Part shown: positions 46,242 to 54,882 of the stretch, one piece after another | Layout of the letters: each line of letters begins with the position of its first letter | Numbering within the stretch: position 1 is the stretch's first letter | The notes under the pieces: generated by a model | Database searches by the model: none | The model's input: the letters and a program-made list of their open reading frames with translations, nothing else | What the model was told of the DNA's origin: nothing | Position numbers and translations under genes: made by a program | Assembly (NCBI RefSeq): GCF_036541425.1 | Contig: NZ_JAZHFT010000020.1 | Coordinates: forward strand, 24,764 to 88,763 | DNA from: Consotaella aegiceratis | GTDB taxonomy: Bacteria > Pseudomonadota > Alphaproteobacteria > Rhizobiales > Rhizobiaceae | Reading direction: 5' to 3' | DNA: 64,000 nucleotides

Positions 46242-46877
46242 ATGAGGGTGCAACTCGGCCCCTTGGGCGACTGGACGGCGACGCCGACGCATCACACGCC
46301 GCTGGAGGACGCTCAGGGCATCCTCACGGGCGCGGTGCTCGCCAGCCTCGGCATCGTCATCCTGCAGCATTTGGGACTGCTCACCGGCGGCACGGCGGGC
46401 CTCGCCTTCATCATCCACTATGCCACGGGCTGGAACCTCGGCGTCGTCTTCTTCGTCGTCAACCTGCCGTTCTACCTGCTGGCGATCGGCCGGATGGGCA
46501 TGGGCTTCACCGCGAAGACCTTCATTGCCATCGGGCTGATGTCGTTCTTCACCGCGATCCACGGCGAGCTTCTGACCTTCGCGACGATCAACCGGCCGGC
46601 CGGTGCGATCCTCGGCGGCCTGCTGCTCGGCTTCGGGCTGCTGGCGCTGTTCCGCCACCAGTCGAGCCTGGGCGGCGTCGGCATCCTCGCCTTCTACTGC
46701 CAGGAAAAGTTCGGCTGGCGCGCCGGCTACGTCCAGCTCGGCATGGACCTGTGCATCCTGGCGCTTGCCTTCACGGTGCGCGATCCCGTCGCCATCGCCT
46801 ATTCGATCCTCGGCGCCGTCACCTACAACCTGTTCCTGGCGATCAACCACCGCAAGGACCGGTATAATGCGAAGTGA
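46242..46877 (+). CDS. YitT family membrane protein (copy 2)
   Basis: 211-residue paralogue of the preceding gene, same length and alignable without gaps over nearly all of it (HTPLEDAQGILTGAVLASLGIVILQHLGLLTGGTAG, SSLGGVGILAFYCQEKFGWRAGYVQLGMDLCILAL). Most positions are identical, clearly a tandem duplication. The start at 46242 is chosen to match copy 1. The frame opens at 46140. No good ribosome binding site is seen. Confidence 0.88.
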   Translation: MRVQLGPLGDWTATPTHHTPLEDAQGILTGAVLASLGIVILQHLGLLTGGTAGLAFIIHYATGWNLGVVFFVVNLPFYLLAIGRMGMGFTAKTFIAIGLMSFFTAIHGELLTFATINRPAGAILGGLLLGFGLLALFRHQSSLGGVGILAFYCQEKFGWRAGYVQLGMDLCILALAFTVRDPVAIAYSILGAVTYNLFLAINHRKDRYNAK

Positions 46878-46903
46878 TGTGCCTCAAGGCGCCGAATTTC
46901 TTT

Positions 46904-47545
46904 TTAAAGCAGACAAATATTCCAGGACCCGACTCGTTCTACGTGTATTTTTACCTTAACGACGAGATGGACCTGATTTGGGAAATCCTGATCGGGCATT
47001 AGAAGCCGTTCCGAATCAATAGTTATTCCCCGGACCAATGTGTCGTTTTCCAGAAGGACATAATTCACGTCATTTCCCTCATCGCCTTCTAGTTCTTCCT
47101 GCGGCATCTCAAGCGCATCTATGAAGGTCTTGATGCGATTATCGAGGTCCCCAGCCTCCTTGAGCAGGGATCCTGGGTCTTCCTGGCGAAGAAATAGGAT
47201 TTCCAACGAGCACGTAAGGTCCATCGATGAACGGACGAGAGGTCTAAATTTTACTCCTTTACGATCGATCGGTGCAGTTAGGTCTTCAAAACCTTGTTGT
47301 ATAGGATATTTTGGCGGATCTTCATGGTATTCATGGAGAGGACTATGGCCCACCCCAAGAACATGGGTTCCTTTGTCAGGAACACGTGCATCCCACTGCA
47401 TCTTTGTTAGCGTACGGCTGGTTTCCCAGAGGCGTATCAACTGCGGAGTAATCTGTTTTCTGATTGCGATCCGCTCGGCTTTTCGCTTCCCTCGTTTGCC
47501 TTGTGTCGAAGACAACGGGCCACGGTAGACGAGGTAAAAATACAT
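46904..47545 (-). CDS. AT-rich gene of unknown family with RusA-like motif
   Basis: 213-residue protein with a much lower GC content and different codon use from everything around it, so probably acquired by transfer. The segment AGDLDNRIKTFIDAL (Asp133, Asp135, Asn136, Lys139, Asp143) matches the catalytic pattern D-x-D-N-x2-K-x3-DAL of RusA-type Holliday junction resolvases. The later ENDTLVRG (Asp168) could correspond to the second acidic site (DDAQV in RusA), with a ten-residue insertion between. The N-terminal half is unlike RusA. It stands alone between YitT and the helicase gene. Confidence 0.6.
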   Translation of the reverse strand: MYFYLVYRGPLSSTQGKRGKRKAERIAIRKQITPQLIRLWETSRTLTKMQWDARVPDKGTHVLGVGHSPLHEYHEDPPKYPIQQGFEDLTAPIDRKGVKFRPLVRSSMDLTCSLEILFLRQEDPGSLLKEAGDLDNRIKTFIDALEMPQEELEGDEGNDVNYVLLENDTLVRGITIDSERLLMPDQDFPNQVHLVVKVKIHVERVGSWNICLL

Positions 47546-47678
47546 TTACTGACTCGGTTCAGCATAAACGGGCTATCGGAGGTTACGTCTGTTATCTGTA
47601 TCGGACAATCATCCCGGGTGCAGGACGGCTGAATTTGGTCACCTTGGCGTACCCGCTTCGTTCCCCTAATTTTGGTCC

Positions 47679-50198
47679 GTGAGCACAGCCCCTCTCCTGC
47701 CCGGCATCGATGCCTTTCTGCCCGAGCCCTTTGCCGGCTGGTTCGCCGTCAAGGGCTGGGCGCCGCGGCCGCATCAGCTCGAGCTGTTGCGTCGCTCGGA
47801 GGCCGGAGCCTCGGTGCTCCTGATCGCGCCGACCGGCGCCGGCAAGACGCTGGCCGGCTTTCTGCCTTCGCTGGTCGACCTTTCTCGACGCGGTCGGCCG
47901 AAGCCCGGCACGCGGCCGACGGGTGTGCACACGCTCTACATCTCGCCCCTGAAGGCGCTCGCCGTCGACATCGAGCGCAACCTTGCCACTCCGATCGACG
48001 AGATGGGGCTGCCGGTCACCATCGAAACGCGCACCGGCGACACCAGCCAGATCAAGCGCCAGCGCCAGAAGCTGAAGCCCCCGGACATCCTGTTGACGAC
48101 GCCGGAGCAGTTGGCGCTGCTGATCGCCTCCAAGGACGCGGACGGTTTCTTCTCGGATCTCCGCACGGTGATCTTCGACGAGCTGCATTCGCTGGTGACG
48201 TCGAAGCGCGGGCACCTCCTCGCTCTCGGGCTGGCGCGGCTGCGCAAGCTCAAGCCGGAGCTGAAAACCATCGGCCTGTCGGCGACCGTCGCTCAGCCCG
48301 ACGAGCTGCGCGAGTGGCTGGTGGCACAGACACCCGGCGCCAGCCCTCGCGCCGACATCATCACGGTCGCCGGCGGCGCCAAGCCGATCATCACCATTCT
48401 GCAGTCGAAGGAGCGCGTGCCCTGGCGCGGCCATGCCTCGACCTACGCGATGGCCGAGGTCTACGAGGCGATCAAGGCGCACAAGACGACGCTGCTCTTC
48501 GTCAACACGCGCAACCAGGCGGAAAACCTGTTCCAGTCGCTGTGGCGGATCAACGAGGATACGCTGCCCATCGCGCTCCATCACGGCTCGCTCGACGTCG
48601 GTCAGCGGCGGCGCGTCGAGGCGGCGATGGCGAGAAACGAGCTGCGCGCCGTGGTCGCCACCTCCACTCTCGATCTCGGCATCGACTGGGGCGACGTCGA
48701 TCTCGTCGTCCATGTCGGCGCGCCCAAGGGCGCCTCGCGGCTGGCCCAGCGCATCGGCCGTTCCAACCACCGCATGGACGAGCCGTCGCGCGCCATCCTG
48801 GTGCCGGCCAACCGCTTCGAGGTGATGGAATGCCAGGCGGCCCTCGACGCCAACTATCTCGGCGCCCAGGATTCGCCCTCGATCCCCGCCGGCTCGCTCG
48901 ACGTTCTGGCCCAGCATGTGCTCGGCATGGCGTGCGCCGCCCCCTTCCGCACCGCCGATCTCTATGGCGAAGTGATCACAGCCCTACCCTATCGCGACCT
49001 CGATCGTGCGACATTCGATCGCATCGTGGAGTTCGTGGCGACGGGTGGCTATGCGCTGAAGGTATATGAGCGATACGCAAAAATCAGGCTGACGGCCGAC
49101 GAAACCTGGCGAATTACCCATCCGCGAGTGGCCCAGCAATACCGGATGAATGCCGGAACCATCATCGAATCGCCGATGCTGGAGGTCCGGCTGATTCGCC
49201 GGAAGACCAAAAGCGGCATCGCGCGCGGCGGCCCGGCACTCGGCAAGGTGGAAGAGGGCTTCGTGGAATCGCTTTCGCCGGGAGACACATTCTTCTTCGC
49301 CGGCCAGACCTTGCGCTACGAGACGATCTTCGAGAACCAGTGTCTGGTCACAGAGGCCTATGACGAGGAGCCGAAGGTGCCGGCCTATGCTGGCGGCAAG
49401 TTCCCGCTGACGACCTTCCTGGCGGCCGAAGTGCGCGCCATGCTGGCCGATCCGAGCCGCTGGAAAAGCCTGCCGGACCAAGTCGGCGAATGGCTGGCGA
49501 TCCAGGAGCGGAAGTCGATCATTCCCAAGGCCGACGAACTGCTGATCGAGACGTTTCCGAACGGCAACCGCTTCTTCATGGTCGCCTATCCGTTCGAGGG
49601 ACGGATCGCGCACCAGACGCTGGGAATGCTCCTGGCGCGGCGCCTGGAGCGCGCCCGCGCCCGGCCGCTGGGCTTCGTGGCCACGGACTACGCGCTGTCG
49701 ATCTGGGGGCTGGGCGACCTCGGCGCCATGATCCGCGCCGGCGACCTGTCACTCGACGCCCTGTTCGACGAGGACATGCTGGGCGACGACCTGGAGGCCT
49801 GGATGGCCGATTCCTGGCTGTTGAAGCGCACCTTCCGGCAATGCGCGGTGATTTCGGGGCTGATCGAGAAGCACCATCCGGGGCAGGAGAAGACCGGCCG
49901 TCAGGTCACCGTCTCCGCCGACCTGATCTATGACGTGCTGCGCACCCACGAGCCAGACCACATCCTTTTGCAGGCCACGTGGGCCGATGCTGCGGCCGGT
50001 CTGCTCGACGTCCGGCGCGTCTCGGATCTCCTGGCGCGCATCAAGCACCACATCGTCCACAAGGACTTGGCGCAGGTCTCGCCACTCGCCGTGCCGATCA
50101 TTCTGGAGATCGGCCGCGAAAGCGTCGCGGGCGAAGCGCGCGACGCGGTTCTCGAGGAGGTGGCGGAAGCCGATCTGGTGGCCGCCGCACTGTGCTGA
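47679..50198 (+). CDS. Ligase-associated DNA damage response DEXH-box helicase (Lhr-like)
   Basis: 839-residue superfamily 2 helicase. Q/Walker A APTGAGKTLAGFLPSL, Walker B IFDELHSL, motif III LSATVAQP, motif VI SRLAQRIGRSNHRMDEPSR and the C-terminal Lhr extension (winged helix and beta barrel) are present. This is the helicase normally encoded beside the ATP-dependent ligase, exonuclease and PdeM nuclease. Here the exonuclease is 4 kb upstream and the ligase and pdeM are not seen. The GTG at 47679 is used. The reading ends at LVAAALC. Confidence 0.93.
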   Translation: MSTAPLLPGIDAFLPEPFAGWFAVKGWAPRPHQLELLRRSEAGASVLLIAPTGAGKTLAGFLPSLVDLSRRGRPKPGTRPTGVHTLYISPLKALAVDIERNLATPIDEMGLPVTIETRTGDTSQIKRQRQKLKPPDILLTTPEQLALLIASKDADGFFSDLRTVIFDELHSLVTSKRGHLLALGLARLRKLKPELKTIGLSATVAQPDELREWLVAQTPGASPRADIITVAGGAKPIITILQSKERVPWRGHASTYAMAEVYEAIKAHKTTLLFVNTRNQAENLFQSLWRINEDTLPIALHHGSLDVGQRRRVEAAMARNELRAVVATSTLDLGIDWGDVDLVVHVGAPKGASRLAQRIGRSNHRMDEPSRAILVPANRFEVMECQAALDANYLGAQDSPSIPAGSLDVLAQHVLGMACAAPFRTADLYGEVITALPYRDLDRATFDRIVEFVATGGYALKVYERYAKIRLTADETWRITHPRVAQQYRMNAGTIIESPMLEVRLIRRKTKSGIARGGPALGKVEEGFVESLSPGDTFFFAGQTLRYETIFENQCLVTEAYDEEPKVPAYAGGKFPLTTFLAAEVRAMLADPSRWKSLPDQVGEWLAIQERKSIIPKADELLIETFPNGNRFFMVAYPFEGRIAHQTLGMLLARRLERARARPLGFVATDYALSIWGLGDLGAMIRAGDLSLDALFDEDMLGDDLEAWMADSWLLKRTFRQCAVISGLIEKHHPGQEKTGRQVTVSADLIYDVLRTHEPDHILLQATWADAAAGLLDVRRVSDLLARIKHHIVHKDLAQVSPLAVPIILEIGRESVAGEARDAVLEEVAEADLVAAALC

Positions 50199-50237
50199 CG
50201 CGGGCAGCGGCGCGCTGCCCGCCATGTCGTCGACCGG

Positions 50238-51674
50238 TCAGATGGTCGGGCCGTCGGCCCCGATATGCGCGATCCGCAGCATGTTGGTGGCACCCGGCTT
50301 GCGCAGCGGCACACCGGCCGTGATGATGATCCGGTCGCCGGCCTGGGCAAAGCCTTCTTCCGTGGCGATGCGGCAGGCGCGCGACACCATGTCGTCGAGG
50401 TCGCGGGCATCCTCGGTGACGACGCAATGGATGCCCCACACCAGCGACAGGCGCCGCGCCGTGGCCAGTACCGGAGAAATGCCGATGATGGGCAGCTGCG
50501 GGCGTTCGCGCGCCATCCTGAGGCCCGTTGTGCCGGTGGCGGTGTAGGTGACGATGGCCGTCGGCATCAGCGTTTCGGAGATTTCGCGTGCCGCCAGCGA
50601 GATCGCGTCAGCCTCCGTCGCCAAGGGCGATGGGCGCTGAGCGAAGACGATGCCCGGATAGAGCGGATCGCGCTCGATCTTCTTGGCGATCGCATCCATC
50701 ATCGAGACGGCCTCGACGGGATATTCGCCCGCCGCTGATTCAGCCGAGAGCATGACCGCGTCGGCGCCTTCGTAGACGGCGGTGGAGACGTCGGAGACCT
50801 CGGCGCGCGTCGGCACCGGGGCACTGATCATCGATTCCAGCATCTGCGTGGCGACGACCACGGGCTTACCGGCGCGACGCGCGGCGCGGGTGATGCGCTT
50901 CTGGATGCCCGGCACCTCCTCCAGCGGCATTTCCACGCCGAGATCGCCGCGCGCCACCATGATGGCGTCGGACAGCGAGATGATCTCGTCGAGATGGCGG
51001 ACCGCCTGCGGTTTCTCGATCTTCGACAGGATCGGGATCCGCCCTTCGACGATCTTTCGCACGTCGATCAGGTCCTCCGGACGCTGCACGAAGGACAGCG
51101 CCAGCCAGTCGATCTCCTCCGTGAGGAGCAGGGCATCGAGGTCGGCACGGTCCTTGTCGGTCAGCGGGCCCGACCGCAGGATCGTGTCCGGCAGGCTGAC
51201 GCCCTTGCGGTTGGAGATCTTGTTGCCCGCCACGACGCGGCAGCGGATGTGATGACCATCCGATTCCAGCGCCTGAAGCTGCAGCCGTCCGTCGTCGATC
51301 AGCAGGCGATGGCCGGGCTGCACGGCCTCCAGGATCTCCGGATGGGGCAGATGCACGCGGGTCGTATCACCCGGTGCCGGATTGTCGTCGAGGGTGAACT
51401 CCTGTCCGACGGAGACTTCGACGGCGGTATCGGTGAAGGTGCCGACGCGCAGCTTCGGCCCCTGCAAGTCGGCGAGAATGCCGATGGGGCGCCCCACCTC
51501 CTTTTCGACATTGCGGATCCGTCGCACCAGCTCGCGCATCAGGTCGTGGCTGGCATGGCTCATATTGATCCGAAAGACGTCCGCGCCCGCCTCGTGCAGC
51601 TTGCGGATCATCGTTTCATCGGACGACGCGGGACCCAGGGTGGCGAGGATCTTGACGCGGCGGGTTCTTCTCAT
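50238..51674 (-). CDS. pyk: Pyruvate kinase
   Basis: 478-residue glycolytic enzyme. N-terminal KILATLGPASSDE, substrate-site motif MVARGDLGVEMPLEEV, and VVATQMLESMI and EGADAVMLSAESAAGEYPVEAV are intact, with the C-terminal allosteric-type domain (PIIGISPVLATARRLSLVWGIHCVVTEDARD). The ATG overlaps the DUF1036 stop by four bases (ATGA), a common pairing in Rhizobiales. Far from the other glycolytic genes of the window. Confidence 0.97.
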   Translation of the reverse strand: MRRTRRVKILATLGPASSDETMIRKLHEAGADVFRINMSHASHDLMRELVRRIRNVEKEVGRPIGILADLQGPKLRVGTFTDTAVEVSVGQEFTLDDNPAPGDTTRVHLPHPEILEAVQPGHRLLIDDGRLQLQALESDGHHIRCRVVAGNKISNRKGVSLPDTILRSGPLTDKDRADLDALLLTEEIDWLALSFVQRPEDLIDVRKIVEGRIPILSKIEKPQAVRHLDEIISLSDAIMVARGDLGVEMPLEEVPGIQKRITRAARRAGKPVVVATQMLESMISAPVPTRAEVSDVSTAVYEGADAVMLSAESAAGEYPVEAVSMMDAIAKKIERDPLYPGIVFAQRPSPLATEADAISLAAREISETLMPTAIVTYTATGTTGLRMARERPQLPIIGISPVLATARRLSLVWGIHCVVTEDARDLDDMVSRACRIATEEGFAQAGDRIIITAGVPLRKPGATNMLRIAHIGADGPTI

Positions 51675-52135
51675 GGAGTTCCGGTTCCTTCACGCGGGGC
51701 TTCGGTCAGCTGAACCATCCAGCTGCCTTGTTCGCCGGTGTCGTACTCACGGAATCCGATTTCCTGGAAACCGCGGGCAAAACAGTCTTCGACGCCGACG
51801 ATTTTGAATTCGTTTTCGGCGATGCACATATCGATGTCGCCGGCCCAGCGCCCTCGTCCCTCCGCGTCTTCCGCGTAGAGATAGTAGAAGCGCGAGGACA
51901 GCGGTCCCTCGATGATCGACTTGCAGGTGGTGGCGGGAATGCGCCACCAACCTTCCGTCGTCCAGCCGGCTTCGGCACGATAGCCGATGGCGACCCCGAC
52001 GAGCGTCTGGGTGCCATTGCAAACTCGGAAATCGGCGCGGGCGGCGGTCGCACCGAAGGACAGCGCGAAGACGAAGAACGCAAAGACCACGGCACCGACT
52101 GCTGTTCCGCGCCGCCGCAATGATCGGACGAGCAT
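51671..52135 (-). CDS. Exported DUF1036 protein
   Basis: 154-residue protein: a signal peptide ending near ARA, then a DUF1036 domain with four Cys (FRVCNGTQTLVGVAIGYR, TTCKSIIEGPL, DMCIAENEF, EDCFARGFQEIGFREYDTG). It probably has disulfides in the periplasm. Function unknown. Translationally coupled to pyk by an ATGA overlap, a linkage kept across many Rhizobiales without an explanation. Confidence 0.9.
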   Translation of the reverse strand: MLVRSLRRRGTAVGAVVFAFFVFALSFGATAARADFRVCNGTQTLVGVAIGYRAEAGWTTEGWWRIPATTCKSIIEGPLSSRFYYLYAEDAEGRGRWAGDIDMCIAENEFKIVGVEDCFARGFQEIGFREYDTGEQGSWMVQLTEAPREGTGTP

Positions 52136-52427
52136 AGAAACCTCAAATACGAATGTCAGCCGAATCGCTGCTAATTGAACGTAGCGAGCGAGCCTGTCAA
52201 CGATGTGACCATCCGAGCACGGGCATGGAGATCGCCTTGACGGGGTCGGCGGCCGGCGGCAAAAGCCGGTTCCGGCATTTTGGTAACACTTTCTTTGCCA
52301 CGCCGGTTTCTGCTAGGAGCGCTCGGATTTTTCCGATTCGCTCTTCAGGAATGAAGAGCATCTGGCGCCGGACTGCCCGCGACCGCAAGGGCGAAGGCGC
52401 CGTTCTCAATTTTGACGAGGAGCAGTG

Positions 52428-52682
52428 ATGAGTGAAGCCGGCCCCGACGGTACCGTTGCCGCCGACGAACTGAGGCAGTTCATCGAGCGAATCGAACGTC
52501 TCGAGGAAGAAAAGAAAACCATCGCCGACGACATCAAGGACGTCTACGGCGAGGCCAAGGCTCGTGGCTACGATTCCAAGGCGATGCGCAGGATCGTGTC
52601 CTTGCGCAAGCAGGACCAGAACGAGCGCCAGGAGCAGGAGGCGATCCTCGACCTCTACATGCAGGCGCTGGGAATGGTGTGA
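52428..52682 (+). CDS. gapR: GapR family nucleoid-associated protein (DUF2312)
   Basis: 84-residue coiled-coil DNA-binding protein of the GapR family, which binds overtwisted AT-rich DNA ahead of replication in Caulobacter. The pattern LRQFIERIERLEEEKKTIADDIKDVYGEAKARGYDSKAMRRIVSLRKQD is diagnostic. GAGGAG lies 5 bases before the ATG. Divergent from pyk/DUF1036 across 290 bp in which I see no other gene. Confidence 0.94.
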   Translation: MSEAGPDGTVAADELRQFIERIERLEEEKKTIADDIKDVYGEAKARGYDSKAMRRIVSLRKQDQNERQEQEAILDLYMQALGMV

Positions 52683-52745
52683 AGCGGCCGCAGCGCCGAA
52701 CTCTTTGCTGGTGACAACGCCTGAAAATCCCGGCTAATAGGATTT

Positions 52746-53168
52746 ATGGATATTTTCAGGCAGCTTTTTCGGGACCGGTCGGCGGCGCTTGCCGCCGTCG
52801 TGCTGCTCTCGCAGGTGCTGCTGCTTCAGGGGTTCACCACGGCCATCCTTTGCTGTCAGCAGGCCGTCGGCGTGGCCGGCGACGGGATCGTGATCTGCCA
52901 CGCCGATCCCGACCTGGCTGACGCGGCGAATTCCGCTTCGCCGCGCCAAGACCTGCCGGCAGGCTGCTGCCTCGACTGCATCTGCGGCATGACCTGCGCC
53001 GCGCACGCGACGCTGTTCGCGGCGATCCCTCCGCTCAACGACATCGGCGACGCCTGGACGGTCGCGCTCGCACAGCCACGGCCTGGATCGGACGAGCGTC
53101 CGGTCCAGCGGCCGCGTCTGGCCGGCCTGGTTCCGGTTCCCCGCGGACCGCCCCTCTCCTTCATCTGA
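52746..53168 (+). CDS. DUF2946-like copper-cluster protein
   Basis: 140-residue exported protein. A hydrophobic N-terminus (AALAAVVLLSQVLLLQGFTTAILCC) is followed by a Cys-rich section (CCLDCICGMTCAAH) that could bind copper. Small Cys/His-rich proteins of this kind, DUF2946 among them, often precede PCu(A)C and SCO genes. The three genes here are close together on the same strand. The family assignment is tentative. Confidence 0.65.
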   Translation: MDIFRQLFRDRSAALAAVVLLSQVLLLQGFTTAILCCQQAVGVAGDGIVICHADPDLADAANSASPRQDLPAGCCLDCICGMTCAAHATLFAAIPPLNDIGDAWTVALAQPRPGSDERPVQRPRLAGLVPVPRGPPLSFI

Positions 53169-53238
53169 CGCCCAGACCACGATCGCCGCTGGCCATCTCG
53201 GCCCGAGCGGCGTCCTCTGCACGCCTATGGAGAAGACA

Positions 53239-53754
53239 ATGAACCTCATCAAAACGCTCGTGCCCGCCGCCGCCATGATGCTCGCCAGTTTCGGCGACGC
53301 TCTGGCCCACAGCTATACGGCCGGCGAATTGCACATCGAGCACCCGTGGGCTCGCGCGACGCCACCCGCCGCCAAGGTCGGAGGCGCCTATCTGACGATC
53401 CAGAACCACGGCGACAGCGCCGATCGCCTGGTCGGGGGATCGAGCCCGATCGCCGAGCGGGTCGAGATCCACACGATGGAGGTGGTCGACGGCATCATGA
53501 AGATGCACGAGCTGGAGAACGGCCTGGAGATCCCCGCCGGCGGCGAGGCCAAGCTGGCACCGGGCAGCTATCACATGATGATGATCGGCCTGAGCGAGCC
53601 ACTCAAGGACGGTGAGCGGGTGCCGCTGACGCTGACCTTCGAAAAGGCCGGCTCGGTGGATGTCGAACTGGCCGTCGAAGCCCTTGGCGCCAAGGCCCCG
53701 AGCGGCGAAATGGGCGGCCATGACCACGACATGGGTGACGCCGGAGCCATGTGA
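53239..53754 (+). CDS. Periplasmic copper chaperone PCu(A)C
   Basis: 171-residue precursor with signal peptide (cleavage near ALA/HSYT). The copper-site pattern H-x3-M-x-n-H-x-M is visible: VEIHTMEVVDGIMKMHELENG and YHMMMIGL. It delivers copper to the CuA centre of cytochrome oxidase together with SCO. GGAG precedes the ATG at 53239. The C-terminus is His/Asp/Met-rich (MGGHDHDMGDAGAM). Its stop overlaps the sco start (TGATG). Confidence 0.92.
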   Translation: MNLIKTLVPAAAMMLASFGDALAHSYTAGELHIEHPWARATPPAAKVGGAYLTIQNHGDSADRLVGGSSPIAERVEIHTMEVVDGIMKMHELENGLEIPAGGEAKLAPGSYHMMMIGLSEPLKDGERVPLTLTFEKAGSVDVELAVEALGAKAPSGEMGGHDHDMGDAGAM

Positions 53755-54347
53755 TGCGAACGCGCACCGGCATCATTCTCGCGGGGGCCGCCGTCCCGGT
53801 CCTCGTCGGCGCCGTCATAATGGTGATGAGTGCCTGGACGGAGGCCGACGAGAGCATCGGCGGCCCCTTCACCATGACCAGCGACCTCGGGCAGACCGTG
53901 ACCGAGGCCGACCTCAAGGGCAAGCCGAGCGTCATCTATTTCGGCTTCACCAGTTGCCCGGAGGTCTGCCCGACGACGCTCAACGAGCTCGCTCTGCTGA
54001 TGAGCGAACTCGGCGACGACGCCGACAAGCTGAATTACGTCATGGTTTCGGTCGATCCCGAGCAGGATACGGTCGAGCTCCTGCACGACTATCTCGGGAT
54101 TTTCGACGAGCGCATCCGCGGCTTCGTCGGGACGCCGGAGCAGCTGCGCCAAATGGCGGACGGCTACCGGGTCTATTATCAGAAAGTCCCCACCGAGTAC
54201 GGCTACACCATGGACCACACGGCGACCGTCTATCTGATGGACGCCGACACGCACTTCTTCGGCACGATCAGCTACCAGGAGGATCACGACACGGCGCTGG
54301 GAAAGCTCAAGCGTCTGATCGAATCCAACTCAGGCTGGTTCAGCTGA
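53754..54347 (+). CDS. SCO1/SenC family copper-delivery/thiol protein
   Basis: 197-residue inner-membrane-anchored thioredoxin-fold protein (N-terminal membrane segment IILAGAAVPVLVGAVIMVM). The copper-binding Cys pair is in FGFTSCPEVCPTTLNEL and the third ligand His in YTMDHTATVYLMD. It helps assemble cytochrome c oxidase. Overlaps the PCu(A)C stop by one base. A bidirectional terminator follows. Confidence 0.93.
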   Translation: MRTRTGIILAGAAVPVLVGAVIMVMSAWTEADESIGGPFTMTSDLGQTVTEADLKGKPSVIYFGFTSCPEVCPTTLNELALLMSELGDDADKLNYVMVSVDPEQDTVELLHDYLGIFDERIRGFVGTPEQLRQMADGYRVYYQKVPTEYGYTMDHTATVYLMDADTHFFGTISYQEDHDTALGKLKRLIESNSGWFS

Positions 54348-54374
54348 GCGTGGTCTCGCCATCGCAAGGCCGAC

Positions 54375-54413
54375 AAAAAAGCCCGGGGCGCTTCGCCCCG
54401 GGCAAATCTTTTT
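54375..54413. terminator. Bidirectional terminator between sco and mucR
   Basis: A 9-bp perfect stem GCCCGGGGC/GCCCCGGGC (54381-54389 with 54395-54403) has AAAAAA to its left and AAATCTTTTT to its right. It serves both convergent genes. Confidence 0.85.
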
Positions 54414-54456
54414 GAGAATGGCCCCGGCCACTCTCCGTAAAATGATGCAGCTGGTC

Positions 54457-54882
54457 TCAGCGGCCGCGACGGCGCTTGTGGCCCAGGCCCATCTGCTTGG
54501 CCAGCCGCGAGCGGGCCGCCGCATAGTTCGGCGCGACCATCGGGTAGTCGGCCGGCAGCTCCCACTTTTCGCGGTATTCTTCAGGCGACAGATTATAATG
54601 CGTCATCAGGTGGCGCTTCAGCGACTTGAACTTCTTTCCGTCCTCGAGACAGATGATGTAGTCATCGTGCACCGACTTGCGCACCGGCACGGCCGGCTTC
54701 GGCTTTTCGATCTGCGGCGGCTGGGGCGCGGCAGTGGTGCGGCCGAGAGCGCCGTAAACATCGGCGATCAGCCCCGGCAGATCGGACACTGGCAGCGAAT
54801 TGTTGCTGACATAGGCAGCAACCACCTCCGCCGTCAGTTCCATCAGCATTTCATTGTTATCAGCGCTTTCGACCTGATCCAT
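54457..54882 (-). CDS. MucR family transcriptional regulator
   Basis: 141-residue Ros/MucR-type zinc-finger regulator, in this class an H-NS-like silencer and controller of cell cycle and exopolysaccharide genes. The N-terminal oligomerisation part (MELTAEVVAAYVSNNSLPVSDLPGLIADVYGAL) is followed by the zinc finger YIICLEDGKKFKSLKRHLMTHYNLSPEEYREKW. The second ligand is Asp rather than Cys, as in other MucR proteins. The C-terminus is basic. Family members normally repress their own gene, and the long AT-rich upstream region fits that. Confidence 0.95.
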   Translation of the reverse strand: MDQVESADNNEMLMELTAEVVAAYVSNNSLPVSDLPGLIADVYGALGRTTAAPQPPQIEKPKPAVPVRKSVHDDYIICLEDGKKFKSLKRHLMTHYNLSPEEYREKWELPADYPMVAPNYAAARSRLAKQMGLGHKRRRGR

